DNA from: Bacillota bacterium
Lineage (GTDB): Bacteria > Bacillota > Clostridia > Christensenellales > Aristaeellaceae
Assembly: GCA_023421395.1 (NCBI GenBank)
Contig: JAEZTL010000002.1
Coordinates: 104,911 to 168,910, forward strand
Direction: 5' to 3'
DNA length: 64,000 nucleotides
Part shown: piece after piece, positions 44,482 through 53,060 of the stretch
How the letters are laid out: every line of letters begins with the position of its first letter
Numbering within the stretch: position 1 is the stretch's first letter
The notes under the pieces: generated by a model
Database searches by the model: none
The model's input: only the letters and a program-made list of their open reading frames with translations
What the model was told of the DNA's origin: nothing
Made by a program: the position numbers and the translations under genes

Positions 44482-44510
44482 ATTATATCCTCATGCGCGG
44501 CTTTGCGCAA
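44482..44510 (-). promoter_or_regulatory. Promoter of the pfkA operon
   Basis: TTGCGC (44510-44505), 17-base spacer, TATAAT (44487-44482) on the minus strand. Confidence 0.7.
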
Positions 44511-44560
44511 GCGTCCGCCTTTCAGCGGCCGAGAAATGCCGGATTCTGGAGGAATGCCCC

Positions 44561-45304
44561 ATGCAGACAAACCTGCCGGCCGACCTGCCCGCCGGGTACG
44601 GCATGCCGGTGTTGGACGAGGAAGCCTACCGCCTGCCGGAGGGTTTCGTCTATCTGGACGAGGCGGTCAGCGGCGTGTATTGGGATGCGAAGTATGCCTC
44701 CAGCGATAACTTCACGGGGGCCCCCGTGGACGGCTACGCATCCAACCGCGTCGCCTGCTCAAAAAAGCTGGCCGCCGCGCTTATTGCCGCGCGGAACCTG
44801 GCGGCGGAAAAGGGCCTGCTTCTCCTCGTCTGGGACGCGGCGCGCCCCCAGCGCGCGGTAGACCGGTTCGTGGCTTGGTCCAGGGAACCGGAAGACGGCG
44901 CTACGAAGGCGGCGCACTATCCGAACCTAAAAAAGACGCAACTCTTTCGGGAGGGCTACATCGCGCGCCGGTCGGGCCACACCCGGGGCGCGGCGGTGGA
45001 TCTGACGCTGATGGACAAAACCGGCACGCCCCTTGACATGGGCGGCGATTTCGACCTGATGGATGAACAGTCCCATCACGGTGCGAAAGGGCTGACCCGC
45101 GCCCAGCAAAAGAACCGCGGCACGCTGAAGAAACTGATGGAGGCGGCGGGCTTCACCGCCTACCGGGACGAGTGGTGGCATTATTCGCTGAAATCGGAGC
45201 CCTATCCGGACGAGTACTTCGACTTCGTGATCGGCGGCGAAGCCGCCCGGTATTCACGGCCCGCACCGCCCAATACTCCCGGCACCAGCGACGAAGCCCA
45301 GTAG
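44561..45304 (+). CDS. D-Ala-D-Ala dipeptidase (VanX/DdpX-like, M15D)
   Basis: Zinc dipeptidase of 247 residues. The VanX motifs are complete: RSGHTRGAAVDLTLM (SxHxxGxAxD, zinc His and Asp) and EWWHY (catalytic Glu and zinc His). No signal peptide, so it is cytosolic, as in DdpX of cell-wall recycling. ATG 44561 follows TGGAGG. No vanH/vanA genes are nearby, so it is likely a housekeeping or glycan-recycling enzyme rather than glycopeptide resistance. It may share the divergent region with the pfkA operon. Confidence 0.88.
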   Translation: MQTNLPADLPAGYGMPVLDEEAYRLPEGFVYLDEAVSGVYWDAKYASSDNFTGAPVDGYASNRVACSKKLAAALIAARNLAAEKGLLLLVWDAARPQRAVDRFVAWSREPEDGATKAAHYPNLKKTQLFREGYIARRSGHTRGAAVDLTLMDKTGTPLDMGGDFDLMDEQSHHGAKGLTRAQQKNRGTLKKLMEAAGFTAYRDEWWHYSLKSEPYPDEYFDFVIGGEAARYSRPAPPNTPGTSDEAQ

Positions 45305-45320
45305 CATAGTCAATGAGAAA

Positions 45321-45344
45321 CCGGCCGCGCTTTTGCGCGGCCGG
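45321..45344. terminator. Terminator between convergent genes
   Basis: CCGGCCGCGC-TTTT-GCGCGGCCGG: perfect 10-base stem between the VanX-like gene (+) and yugP (-), followed by TTTCTC on the minus strand. Confidence 0.75.
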
Positions 45345-45360
45345 AACAGCAGGATTCCCG

Positions 45361-46053
45361 CTAATCCCTTCTGCGGCCTACGCCCGCCAGCAGGAGAAGC
45401 CGCACCAGCTGCAGGATCGCGCCCACGGCCGCGGCCACGTAGGTCATCGCGGCGGCGCGCAGCACTTTGCCGGCGCCCGCCATCTCCTCCTCGTCCAGGT
45501 ATCCGCCGGAGGATAGAGTGGCCAGCGCGCGGCTGGAGGCGTTGAACTCCACCGGCAGCGTGATCAGCGAAAACGCCACCGCCAGCGCGAAGAGAATAAT
45601 ACCCGCCATGAGCAGCGGCTCCCATCTGAAGATCAGCCCGGCCAGAAAGATCGGCCAGCTCAGGTTGGAGCCGATGCCTACCGCCGGAACGATGGCCGTG
45701 CGCATCTTGAGCGGCGTGTAATGCTCCTGATCCTGCAGCGCGTGACCGGTTTCGTGGGCGGCTACACCCAGCGCCGCGATCGAGGAGGAATCGTACACGC
45801 CGTCGGACAGGCGCAATACCCTCGCCGACGGGTCATAGTGGTCGGACAGGTTGCCGCTGACCCGCTCGATGGTCACGTCCTGAAGGCCGCGGCTGTCCAG
45901 CATGCGGCGGGCCAGCATCGCGCCGGTCAGGCCGATGCGGGCGGGCACCCGCTGGTACTTGGCAAATGTGCCGCTGACGCCCGCCTGCGCGATCAGCGCC
46001 AAGATCAACCCGGGAAGCACGATCAGAAACGTCCAATCGTAGAAAAAAAACAT
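45361..46053 (-). CDS. YugP-family membrane zinc metallopeptidase
   Basis: Membrane-embedded zinc peptidase-like protein of 230 residues. An N-terminal membrane segment (LIVLPGLILALIAQAG), the catalytic VAAHETGHALQDQ (HExxH), and two or three C-terminal membrane segments. ATG 46053 is the family start (MFFFYDW); GGGAGG is 11 bases upstream, a loose spacing. The physiological substrate of YugP is not known; a role in membrane protein quality control is often guessed. Single-gene unit, convergent with the VanX-like gene. Confidence 0.88.
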   Translation of the reverse strand: MFFFYDWTFLIVLPGLILALIAQAGVSGTFAKYQRVPARIGLTGAMLARRMLDSRGLQDVTIERVSGNLSDHYDPSARVLRLSDGVYDSSSIAALGVAAHETGHALQDQEHYTPLKMRTAIVPAVGIGSNLSWPIFLAGLIFRWEPLLMAGIILFALAVAFSLITLPVEFNASSRALATLSSGGYLDEEEMAGAGKVLRAAAMTYVAAAVGAILQLVRLLLLAGVGRRRD

Positions 46054-46164
46054 GTTGGGGAAAGCCTCCCTTCCATATGTATCATAACACATTTGGGGCG
46101 GGCAAATCCGCGTTTCACCGGAAATGCATACAAAATTCCGAGGTTTGCCGCAATGCGCGCGGCG

Positions 46165-47151
46165 TCATGAAAGCGTCAGCCTGTCCAGCCGCCATACGCC
46201 CTGAGGACCGCCCAGCGGTGACGCGTGGTAGAAGACCGGGCGGATGACCGCCAGCCAGTCTCCGCGCATCTCGACGAGCCCCACGGCACTCCGCCCGTCC
46301 GGGAGCGGGTACTTGAGCGGCAGAGCGGCAGCGGCATCCGCCGCTTTTTCCAGCGCTTCGGCGGACGCGCCGGGCGCGAGATAGGCCCGGGCCTCGTCCA
46401 CCAGCCCCAGGCGTGCCGCCTGCAGCGCCGCAAGCGCCGTGCTCTCGGGCGTCTGGGGCCATTCCGGCGCGCCGCGCGTCCAGAAATGCTCCGTGTTGGT
46501 CCGGATAAACCGCCCGTCCGTGAGCGTCCAGCGCGTCAGCCGCGCGTGGCCCACCACGTCGTCCATATCCTCCAGCGCCCGCGCCTCGCCGCCGGGTGTC
46601 ACGCCGGCCTCCCGTCCCGAGACGCTGAGAAGGGGGGATGCCACGTCGTCTCCCAGCGCGATCAGGTACGCCCCGCCGTCCCAATCCCCGGTCAGACACA
46701 CAGTGCCCGGAAGGCTCATAATCTCCGGCATTCGCGCGCCTTCCGGGAGCGGGTATCCCCGCCGCACCTCACCCCTCGACGCGGTCAGATACGCGCCCCG
46801 CGCACCGCGCGCATCCTCCATGCGGATCGTCAGACCGTTTTCATCGTACACCGCACGGCTTTCGCCGGCGCCGGGCTCTGGCGTCAGCAGCATCTCCAGC
46901 GCGCCGCCGGGCCAGGCGGCCATCTCGACGCCGTCCGCGTCCGTGAGCGCGATGGGGTTCCCGCCGGACAGCGTCAGACGGCGCGCCAGCGGAAGATAGC
47001 CATGAACCAGCGGCCTGTGCTCGATCACCAGCGGTCCCCGCGCCGCCACCGGCAGCGCCGCCTCCGTCTCCGCGTCCACTTCGCCCGCGTAGCGCCCGTT
47101 CAGATACAGCGCGCCCGGCACATCGGACGAGAAGATCATCACCGGCTGCAT
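46165..47151 (-). CDS. Uncharacterised protein, strand-rich
   Basis: 328 residues, unrecognised. No signal peptide or membrane segment. The first half has short beta-strand motifs (MIFSSDVPGALYLNGRYAGEVD, GLTIRMEDARGARGAYL); the second half has acidic and helical segments. ATG 47151 follows GGAGGCGGGCGC, a good ribosome binding site. It is divergent from the coiled-coil/Hsp70-like pair, 134 bases away, so may share control with it. Function unknown; the start resembles proteins that wrap a carbohydrate or peptide-like ligand, but I would not rely on it. Confidence 0.5.
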   Translation of the reverse strand: MQPVMIFSSDVPGALYLNGRYAGEVDAETEAALPVAARGPLVIEHRPLVHGYLPLARRLTLSGGNPIALTDADGVEMAAWPGGALEMLLTPEPGAGESRAVYDENGLTIRMEDARGARGAYLTASRGEVRRGYPLPEGARMPEIMSLPGTVCLTGDWDGGAYLIALGDDVASPLLSVSGREAGVTPGGEARALEDMDDVVGHARLTRWTLTDGRFIRTNTEHFWTRGAPEWPQTPESTALAALQAARLGLVDEARAYLAPGASAEALEKAADAAAALPLKYPLPDGRSAVGLVEMRGDWLAVIRPVFYHASPLGGPQGVWRLDRLTLS

Positions 47152-47244
47152 GCGCCCGCCTCCTTTCAGTCCGGCCGGTCCGTCCTCCGGCGGGCAAGCG
47201 CGCGCCGCCGGATGGAACCGCCCTCCATCCTATGCGCCGCCGTC

Positions 47245-47273
47245 TTGCATTATTTGGACGATTGCGCTATGAT
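47245..47273 (+). promoter_or_regulatory. Promoter of the coiled-coil/Hsp70-like pair
   Basis: TTGCAT (47245-47250), 17 bases, TATGAT (47268-47273). The transcription start would be at about 47280, only a few bases before the start codon, so the first gene is probably read leaderless. Confidence 0.6.
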
Positions 47274-47284
47274 AAGCGCGGGTG

Positions 47285-48115
47285 ATGGGCTTGGCAACGC
47301 TGACCGAACTGTATCTCGAGCGTGAAAAAATCCTGGAAGCGCAGTTGGCCGGATGTGAAACCGCGCAGGCCGCGGCTGACTGCGCGTCCGGTTTTCTCGG
47401 CGCGCTCCGGGAGGAATACACCGCCGCCTGCGAGGATGCGGCGCTCAGGCGGCATGCGTCGGATCTGATGGCCGCCTGCCAGTCCGCCGCGGGACTGATC
47501 GCGGGAATGACCAATGCCGAGGTCAGCCTGCGGCTCGCCTCGTCCAAAACGCGTGCGGCCCGGACGGATCGCGTTCTCGGAGGCATCCGGCGCTACGGCC
47601 CCGCCGCAGCCTGCGCCGCGTTGGCCGCGTACCTTTTGCTCCGGAGCGAAATCCCCGCCGCGATCCTGGCGCTCGCCGCCGCAGTCGCGTGTGTTTTTTT
47701 ACCCGCCGCCCGGGCGCCCCGGTCGCCGCTGCCCGAAGCAAAAGCCGTCCCGCGGCCCGATCCGCAAGACATGGCGCTTCGCCTCAAGCGGCTCCTGCGG
47801 GACATGGATGCCCTGTTGGATGCGTCGGAGCCCCCGGATGCGGAAGCGCCGCGCCTGACCGCGCCCGTCATGGAATCCATCCAAATGCTGTGCGAGGCCA
47901 GCTTGACCGGCGACGGCGCGTATGCGCTCCGGGCCGCCTCGCCTCTGGTGGCGGCGCTGGAAGCCGAAGGCCTTCAACTGATGCTTTACAGCCCGGAGAT
48001 CGCCGGGTGGTTCGACCTGATGCCCGGCGCGGGCGAGCGCCGCACGATCCGCCCCGCGCTGGTGTCCCAAGGCCGCCTTCTGGCGCGCGGACAGGCTGTC
48101 GAGCCGATGAGGTAA
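47285..48115 (+). CDS. Coiled-coil membrane protein encoded before the Hsp70-like protein
   Basis: 276 residues, unrecognised family. Residues 5-95 are helical and rich in Glu, Ala and Leu (coiled-coil like); two hydrophobic segments lie around 103-140 (ACAALAAYLLL and AAILALAAAVACVFL), followed by a Pro-rich linker and a second helical domain to the end. ATG 47285 or the GTG at 47282 is the start, with no Shine-Dalgarno beyond GGGTGA; TTG 47291 is an alternative. The downstream ATPase starts 3 bases after the stop, so the two are coupled. It probably docks the Hsp70-like ATPase at the membrane; that is inference. Confidence 0.6.
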   Translation: MGLATLTELYLEREKILEAQLAGCETAQAAADCASGFLGALREEYTAACEDAALRRHASDLMAACQSAAGLIAGMTNAEVSLRLASSKTRAARTDRVLGGIRRYGPAAACAALAAYLLLRSEIPAAILALAAAVACVFLPAARAPRSPLPEAKAVPRPDPQDMALRLKRLLRDMDALLDASEPPDAEAPRLTAPVMESIQMLCEASLTGDGAYALRAASPLVAALEAEGLQLMLYSPEIAGWFDLMPGAGERRTIRPALVSQGRLLARGQAVEPMR

Positions 48116-48118
48116 CAA

Positions 48119-50065
48119 ATGTTTGACGCCAAGGGAATCACCGATCTATTCGGATTTGACCTGGGCGACGGCGAAAGTGCCGTCGCATGGATGCGCTGGG
48201 GCTCCCCCGTCGCGCCGCAATTGATGGAAGTCGCGGGCCGCAAGAATTTTCTGACGGCGCTGAGCGAGCACCCCAAACTGGGCGCGCTGATCGGCGAACA
48301 GGCGCTGATGGCGGACGCCGACCGGCTCAGCGTGCGCTTCAAGGGCCGGTTCTTGACCCATCCGATCGCTTCCTCGCAAATCGAAGCCTTCGCGCGGGCG
48401 GTGCTGGATGCGCTCCGGGAGTCGGGCAAGGCGGAGGACCTCGACGCCTCCGCGTTCTTTGTGGGCTGCCCTTCCGGCTGGCGCGAAACCGACCGGGCGC
48501 GCTACAAAAAACTCTTCGAACGCGCAGGCATGAAACATGTGGAAGTGATCAGCGAGTCCCGCGCGGCGTTCATGTTTGTACGGGAGTCGGGCGAGGTGCG
48601 CGCCACCCGGGCCACGCTTAATAAGCCCACGCTGATCGTGGACGCGGGCTCCTCCACCACCGATTTCACCTTTGTGGATCGTCTGGAAGCGCGGCCGGTG
48701 GATTTTGGAGAAACCTTCGGCGGCGGGCTCATCGACCAACTGCTGCTGGAACTGAACCTCCGGCGCAGCCCCGACGCCGCGCGCATCCGGGAGATCTTCC
48801 GGCTCTGCCCGCCCTACCGCGCCCGGTGCGAGCTGGAGGCGCGCAAGGTCAAGGAGCTTTACTTCTCCCGCGCGCTGGCCGTGGGCGGAGCCGCGCGCTT
48901 TCCTGTTCCCTGTGAATCCTCCGTCAAGATTTATTACGACGATCCGCCGCTGACCCTCGACATCGCCGCCAGCGAGGAGGACATGGACCTGGTGCTGAAC
49001 CACCCTTCCCCCGCGCTGGGCGGACGGTCGGTACTGGCCGCGTTCCGGCAGGGGTTCGGGCGGGCACGGGAGTTGCTCCGGGAAGAACCGCCGGAAGTGA
49101 TCCTCCTGACGGGCGGCGCATCCCGGATGGGCTTCGTGGCGGAGCTGGCCAGGGACGCCTTCCCGGACGCGCTTATAATCCGCGGCGCGGAGCCGGAGTT
49201 CGCCATCGCGCGGGGGCTCTGCTATGCGCTAAACGTGGACCTTCGCGCCGGGTGCTTCCGCGAGGACGTGCGCGCGCTGATCGACTCGGGCGGGATTGAG
49301 CGCGCCGCGTCGGAAAAGCTGCCAGACCTCTATCGCCTGGCCGCGCCCATCATCGTCTCCTCGCTGATTGACGACTGCGCAACCCGCGCGCTGCGCCGTT
49401 GGAAGCGTGGGGAGATCGACACCATCGACGAAATGGGTGAAGAGATCGCCCGCCTGGTGGAGGAGGACCTCGCTTCCGGCGATGCCCGGACGCGCCTCAC
49501 CCAGGCCGCGGCCGACTGGGCGCCGTCGTTGCGGCCCGCCCTCGAGGCCATGACCGACCCGATCTCGGCACGCTACGGACTGAATCCCGCTACGCTTCGC
49601 CTTCCCGCCGCCTTCTATGTCAGCGCCGGGGAACTGAACTTCAAGACCCGGGGCGGCATGCTGGATCTCTCCTATGCGCAGACGGCGGTGGACCTGGCGG
49701 TGGCCTCCATCGCGGGGGCACTTCTGGGCGGCGGCGGCGTCGCGCTGCTCATGGCGGGGCCGGTGGGCTTTGCCGTCAGCTTCGCGCTGGGCTTCGCGGC
49801 CAGCCGCATCGGCACCACGCTGGCCAAACCTCTGGTGGGCAGGGCCAGCATCCCGGTCTGGATGCGGCATCTGTTCTCCGAGCGCGCCTACCGTTCGGGC
49901 CTTGATCGGAAGCGTCCGCAGCTGGAGGACGGCGTGCTGGACCAGTTGTATCACAACATGAAGACCCCCGGCGAATCGGCTCAGGCGACGCTCGGCGCGC
50001 TGACCGGCGCCATCGCGCAGCAGCTGAACGCGCTGGCGGACGAAGCCCGTCTTCTGATCCGCTGA
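48119..50065 (+). CDS. Hsp70-like ATPase with C-terminal membrane/glycine-zipper segment
   Basis: 648 residues. The N-terminal 380 residues have the actin/Hsp70 ATPase fold: phosphate-1 loop FGFDLGDGES (12-20), phosphate-2 VDAGSSTTDF (174-183), the connecting GETFGGGLIDQ (197-207), and the adenosine motif LLTGGASRMGF (329-339). No canonical substrate-binding domain follows. Instead there is a helical region (400-500) and a hydrophobic, glycine-rich stretch at 522-562 (AGALLGGGGVALLM...GFAVSFALGFAASRIG) likely to insert in the membrane, then an amphipathic tail. ATG 48119 follows GAGGTAAC, 3 bases after the upstream stop. DnaJ or GrpE partners are not next to it. Confidence 0.75.
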   Translation: MFDAKGITDLFGFDLGDGESAVAWMRWGSPVAPQLMEVAGRKNFLTALSEHPKLGALIGEQALMADADRLSVRFKGRFLTHPIASSQIEAFARAVLDALRESGKAEDLDASAFFVGCPSGWRETDRARYKKLFERAGMKHVEVISESRAAFMFVRESGEVRATRATLNKPTLIVDAGSSTTDFTFVDRLEARPVDFGETFGGGLIDQLLLELNLRRSPDAARIREIFRLCPPYRARCELEARKVKELYFSRALAVGGAARFPVPCESSVKIYYDDPPLTLDIAASEEDMDLVLNHPSPALGGRSVLAAFRQGFGRARELLREEPPEVILLTGGASRMGFVAELARDAFPDALIIRGAEPEFAIARGLCYALNVDLRAGCFREDVRALIDSGGIERAASEKLPDLYRLAAPIIVSSLIDDCATRALRRWKRGEIDTIDEMGEEIARLVEEDLASGDARTRLTQAAADWAPSLRPALEAMTDPISARYGLNPATLRLPAAFYVSAGELNFKTRGGMLDLSYAQTAVDLAVASIAGALLGGGGVALLMAGPVGFAVSFALGFAASRIGTTLAKPLVGRASIPVWMRHLFSERAYRSGLDRKRPQLEDGVLDQLYHNMKTPGESAQATLGALTGAIAQQLNALADEARLLIR

Positions 50066-50092
50066 CGGACAAAACGCATCAAGGAGCGGCCG

Positions 50093-51130
50093 ATGTACGA
50101 TGTGGCGATCCTGGGCCTGGGCCCCGCCGGCGCGACGCTGGCGCGGCTGATCGATCCGGCCTTTTCGGTGGTGGCGCTGGATGCCAGAACCCCGGGCTGC
50201 GCCCGGCCTAAGCCTTGCGGAGGCCTGTTGGCGCCGGATGCGCAGAAGGCGCTGGCCAGGTTTTCGCTGACGCTGCCCAAGGATGTGCTGGTGGATCCGC
50301 AAATTTTCTCCGTCCGCACGGTGGACTTGAAAACCGGCCTCACGCGTTCGTACCAGCGCTTCTACATCAACCTGAACCGGGACCGGTTCGACCACTGGCT
50401 GCGCTCGCTGATCCCCCCGAGGGTGGACGTGCTGGAAGGCGTTTCGGCGCTTGAGATCCTTCGCGTCGACGGCGGCTACCGGCTTCGGCTCAGCGGCGGC
50501 AGAACCGTCGAATGCCGGTATCTGGTGGGCGCGGACGGCGCAAACTCGCTGGTGCGCCGCTTCCTCTATCCCGGCTACCGTCCGCGCGCCTACGTGGCGA
50601 TCCAGCAGTGGTTCGAGGCACGGGAGGAAAAGCCCTTCTACCTGTGCGTGTTCGACCCGGCGAACACCGACTGCTACTCCTGGGCGCTCTCCAAGGATGG
50701 ACGTCTTCTCTTTGGCGGCGCATACCCGAAGGCGGATTGCCGTGCCCGTTTTGAACGGCAGAAGCAGTTGATGTCCGATCGCGGCATGAATCTCGAAAGT
50801 CCGCTGGCCACCGAGAGCTGCCTTGTGCTCCGGCCCCGGGGCTTCCGCGACCTCAAATGCGGGCGCGGCGGCACGTTCCTCATCGGCGAGGCGGGCGGCT
50901 TCATCAGCCCCAGCTCGCTGGAGGGCATCTCCTGGGCGATCGAGACCGCCCGGCACCTGGCCGAAGCCCTGTCCCGGCCCGACCCGGAGCGCGCCTACCG
51001 GAGGGCCACGCTGCCGCTTCGGCTGAAGCTGGTGGGCAAGGAACTCAAATCGCCGTTTCTCTACAATCCGCACCTTCGCCGCGCGGTCATGATCTCCAGA
51101 CTGCGCGCAATCTCCGTGGACGAGGTCTGA
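50093..51130 (+). CDS. NAD(P)/FAD-dependent oxidoreductase, geranylgeranyl reductase-like
   Basis: Flavoprotein of 345 residues. VAILGLGPAGATLARLID (FAD dinucleotide site), the family signature RPKPCGG near residue 40, LVGADGANSLVRR in the middle, and FLIGEAGGFISPSSLEGI toward the end. It belongs to the geranylgeranyl reductase/lycopene cyclase-like group, but the substrate is not known. ATG 50093 follows AAGGAGCGG. It is 27 bases after the Hsp70-like gene, so probably in the same transcript. Confidence 0.82.
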   Translation: MYDVAILGLGPAGATLARLIDPAFSVVALDARTPGCARPKPCGGLLAPDAQKALARFSLTLPKDVLVDPQIFSVRTVDLKTGLTRSYQRFYINLNRDRFDHWLRSLIPPRVDVLEGVSALEILRVDGGYRLRLSGGRTVECRYLVGADGANSLVRRFLYPGYRPRAYVAIQQWFEAREEKPFYLCVFDPANTDCYSWALSKDGRLLFGGAYPKADCRARFERQKQLMSDRGMNLESPLATESCLVLRPRGFRDLKCGRGGTFLIGEAGGFISPSSLEGISWAIETARHLAEALSRPDPERAYRRATLPLRLKLVGKELKSPFLYNPHLRRAVMISRLRAISVDEV

Positions 51131-51185
51131 CTCATTCCGTCGCATCGGCATTCCGGCGCGCCGCGCCGTCACATTAGGAGGGACC

Positions 51186-52031
51186 ATGACAAAAAGTTAC
51201 CGAGCGGAACTGACCGGGGTATTCGGCTGCCCGGTGGATGAGAACCCGACGATCGCACTGCAGGAGGCGGCCTTCCGGGCGGCAGGCCTCAACTTCCGTT
51301 ACCTGACGCTGCTGGTGAAACCCGATGACCTTGCGGACGCGTTCCGCGGCATGCGCGCGATGAATTTTCGCGGCATCAACCTGACGGTGCCCCACAAGGT
51401 GGAGGCGCTGAAGTACGTGGACGAACTGAGTGAAGAGGTGCGCCTGATCGGCGCCACCAACACCATCGTAAACGACGGCGGCAGGCTCACCGCCTACAAT
51501 ACCGACGGCAAGGGTTTCGTGACCGGCATAGAAAAGCAGGGGGTGAGCCTTAGCGGCAAGCGGGTGGTAATGCTGGGCGCGGGCGGCGCGGCGCGGGCGA
51601 TCGCCGTGGAGTGCTCGCTGGCGGGCGTGGCGGAGATGACCATCATCAACCGTGATGCGGAAAAGGGCGGCGCTCTGGCGGCGCTTTTGAATGAAAAAAC
51701 CGGCTGCCGCGCGTCCTTCACGCCCTGGGCCGGGGTCGCGCCCATCCCATCCTGCGACATCCTGATCAACGCCACCAGCGTGGGCCTCTACCCAGACCCG
51801 AACTGCCCGTCCATCCGCTACGAGGACATCAAGCCAGGCATGATCGTACAGGATGTGATCCCGAACCCCGCCGACACCCTCTTCCTGCAAAAGGCGCGCC
51901 AGCGGGGCGCGACCGCGCTGGACGGCCTCAATATGCTGGTCTATCAGGGCGCGATCGGCTTTACGCTCTGGACCGGGCTGGACGCGCCGGTGGACGTGAT
52001 GCGGCAGGCGCTCGAAAGGGAAAACGCGTAG
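51186..52031 (+). CDS. Shikimate dehydrogenase-family protein with atypical substrate loop
   Basis: AroE-fold NADP-dependent dehydrogenase, 281 residues. Catalytic Lys in GINLTVPHK and Asp in YNTDGKGF are present, as are the NADP site GAGGAARAI and the C-terminal GLNMLVYQG. The usual SLSPAMHN shikimate-binding loop, with its two serines, is replaced by DENPTIALQ. It may therefore use a different hydroxy acid (quinate-like), or have low shikimate affinity. ATG 51186 follows AGGAGGGA. No other aromatic pathway genes are nearby, so I leave the symbol blank. Confidence 0.82.
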   Translation: MTKSYRAELTGVFGCPVDENPTIALQEAAFRAAGLNFRYLTLLVKPDDLADAFRGMRAMNFRGINLTVPHKVEALKYVDELSEEVRLIGATNTIVNDGGRLTAYNTDGKGFVTGIEKQGVSLSGKRVVMLGAGGAARAIAVECSLAGVAEMTIINRDAEKGGALAALLNEKTGCRASFTPWAGVAPIPSCDILINATSVGLYPDPNCPSIRYEDIKPGMIVQDVIPNPADTLFLQKARQRGATALDGLNMLVYQGAIGFTLWTGLDAPVDVMRQALERENA

Positions 52032-52058
52032 CGGCTTAAGCGCCCGCGGACGCGCAGC

Positions 52059-52219
52059 GCGTTGAAAACCCCTAAAGGGGCAATGCGGAAGAAAAAGTTC
52101 TTCGCGCGCCTGAAACGCTCACAAATTTCCGGGCGGCACACTGACTTATGGTGCTGTTTTTCTCCCGGTGTACACGCCGGGAGAAAAAGCGCGTTCCCGG
52201 CGAACTGCGTGCCGGGAAC
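52059..52219 (+). ncRNA. Hairpin-rich leader before the DUF6483 gene
   Basis: About 250 non-coding bases (52032-52281) hold a series of stems: CCCC/GGGG (52069-52080), GAAGAA/TTCTTC (52088-52103), a 12-pair TTTTTCTCCCGG/CCGGGAGAAAAA (52157-52188), and GTTCCCGGC/GCCGGGAAC (52193-52219). They may form a structured leader RNA or regulatory element. The ribosome binding site of the next gene (GGAGG) directly follows. Confidence 0.4.
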
Positions 52220-52281
52220 GAAGGAAAGCTTCGACGAGGTTTGTCGACAGGCCGAGGGCCTGTGCGCTTGCTGGAGGATGT

Positions 52282-52653
52282 ATGTTCTACGAAAAGGACT
52301 GGTTCATGCGGGAGATCAAGTTCGCCGTGCGCGCCATCGCGCTTCTGATCTTTCACCGGGAAGACGTGGCTTACGAGGTGGAAGATGAAACCCGCCTCAC
52401 CGCGACGGACATGATGTACCGGGAACTGATCTCCATGCTGGCAGCGGGCAGAATCTGCGACGCGGAAGACTATCTGTTTGACAACTTCCTTCCCGGCGAC
52501 CGAAACCACCTGCGCCTTGCGCTGGACTTCTATCAGCGGCTCAACGAACTGAGCGACGAAACCCTGGAAGCGCACAACTTCAGCAGGGCCGAGATTCACG
52601 AGGGGTTTCGCGATCTGATGGAGCGGTCAGGCCTGCCTGTCTACGGCCTGTGA
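52282..52653 (+). CDS. DUF6483-like helical protein
   Basis: 123 residues, cytosolic, helical. It begins MFYEKDWFMREIKFAVRAIALLIF, an amphipathic helix with a pattern recognised in the DUF6483 family, then acidic helices (DAEDYLFDNFL, LALDFYQRLNELSDETLEAHNFS). ATG 52282 follows GGAGG. It is the first gene after the hairpin-rich leader. Function not known; DUF6483 proteins are often next to envelope or transport genes. It ends 6 bases from the crcB stop on the opposite strand. Confidence 0.65.
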   Translation: MFYEKDWFMREIKFAVRAIALLIFHREDVAYEVEDETRLTATDMMYRELISMLAAGRICDAEDYLFDNFLPGDRNHLRLALDFYQRLNELSDETLEAHNFSRAEIHEGFRDLMERSGLPVYGL

Positions 52654-52658
52654 GGGCG

Positions 52659-53024
52659 TCAGCCAACGACCGCCTTGCCGGCTAGCACCGCAAGAACGCC
52701 CATCACGAGACTCGCCAGCATGTACAGCGCGGCCATCCAGCCCCTGTCGGTGCCAAAAAGCGCGGTAATTTCCAGCGCGAAGGTGGAAAACGTGGTGAAT
52801 CCGCCGCATACGCCCACCCTGAGGAGCGTCATCACCTCCGGGTTCATATTCTCATACCGGGCGGCCAGCGCCGTGAGGAGTCCTATGGCAAACGCGCCGA
52901 TCACGTTGATCGCAAGCGTCACGATGGGAAAGGCTGTCTTTTCCGATACGGGGATCAGCGACATCAGATAGCGGCAGACCGACCCGATAAACCCCCCAAT
53001 GCCCACGGCAAGCACGGCGCGCAT
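52659..53024 (-). CDS. crcB: Fluoride channel CrcB/Fluc
   Basis: Dual-topology fluoride channel, 121 residues with four membrane segments. Diagnostic residues: GGFIGSVCRYLMS at the start, VTLAINVIGAFAIGLL, the fluoride-pore GGFTTFSTFALE (Phe-box) and the C-terminal MLASLVMGVLAVLAG. ATG 53024 follows GGAGGGG. A fluoride riboswitch and a promoter precede it. Only one copy is visible; many bacteria need a pair of subunits, but a single gene forming a homodimer is also common. Confidence 0.93.
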   Translation of the reverse strand: MRAVLAVGIGGFIGSVCRYLMSLIPVSEKTAFPIVTLAINVIGAFAIGLLTALAARYENMNPEVMTLLRVGVCGGFTTFSTFALEITALFGTDRGWMAALYMLASLVMGVLAVLAGKAVVG

Positions 53025-53060
53025 GATAACCCCTCCAAAACACAGTTCAAGCCGACGACC

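Noticed and set aside
49229..51187. 652-codon minus-strand open frame
   Set aside because: Lies opposite the Hsp70-like and flavoprotein genes, Arg/Gln/His-rich with no known motif; a shadow frame.
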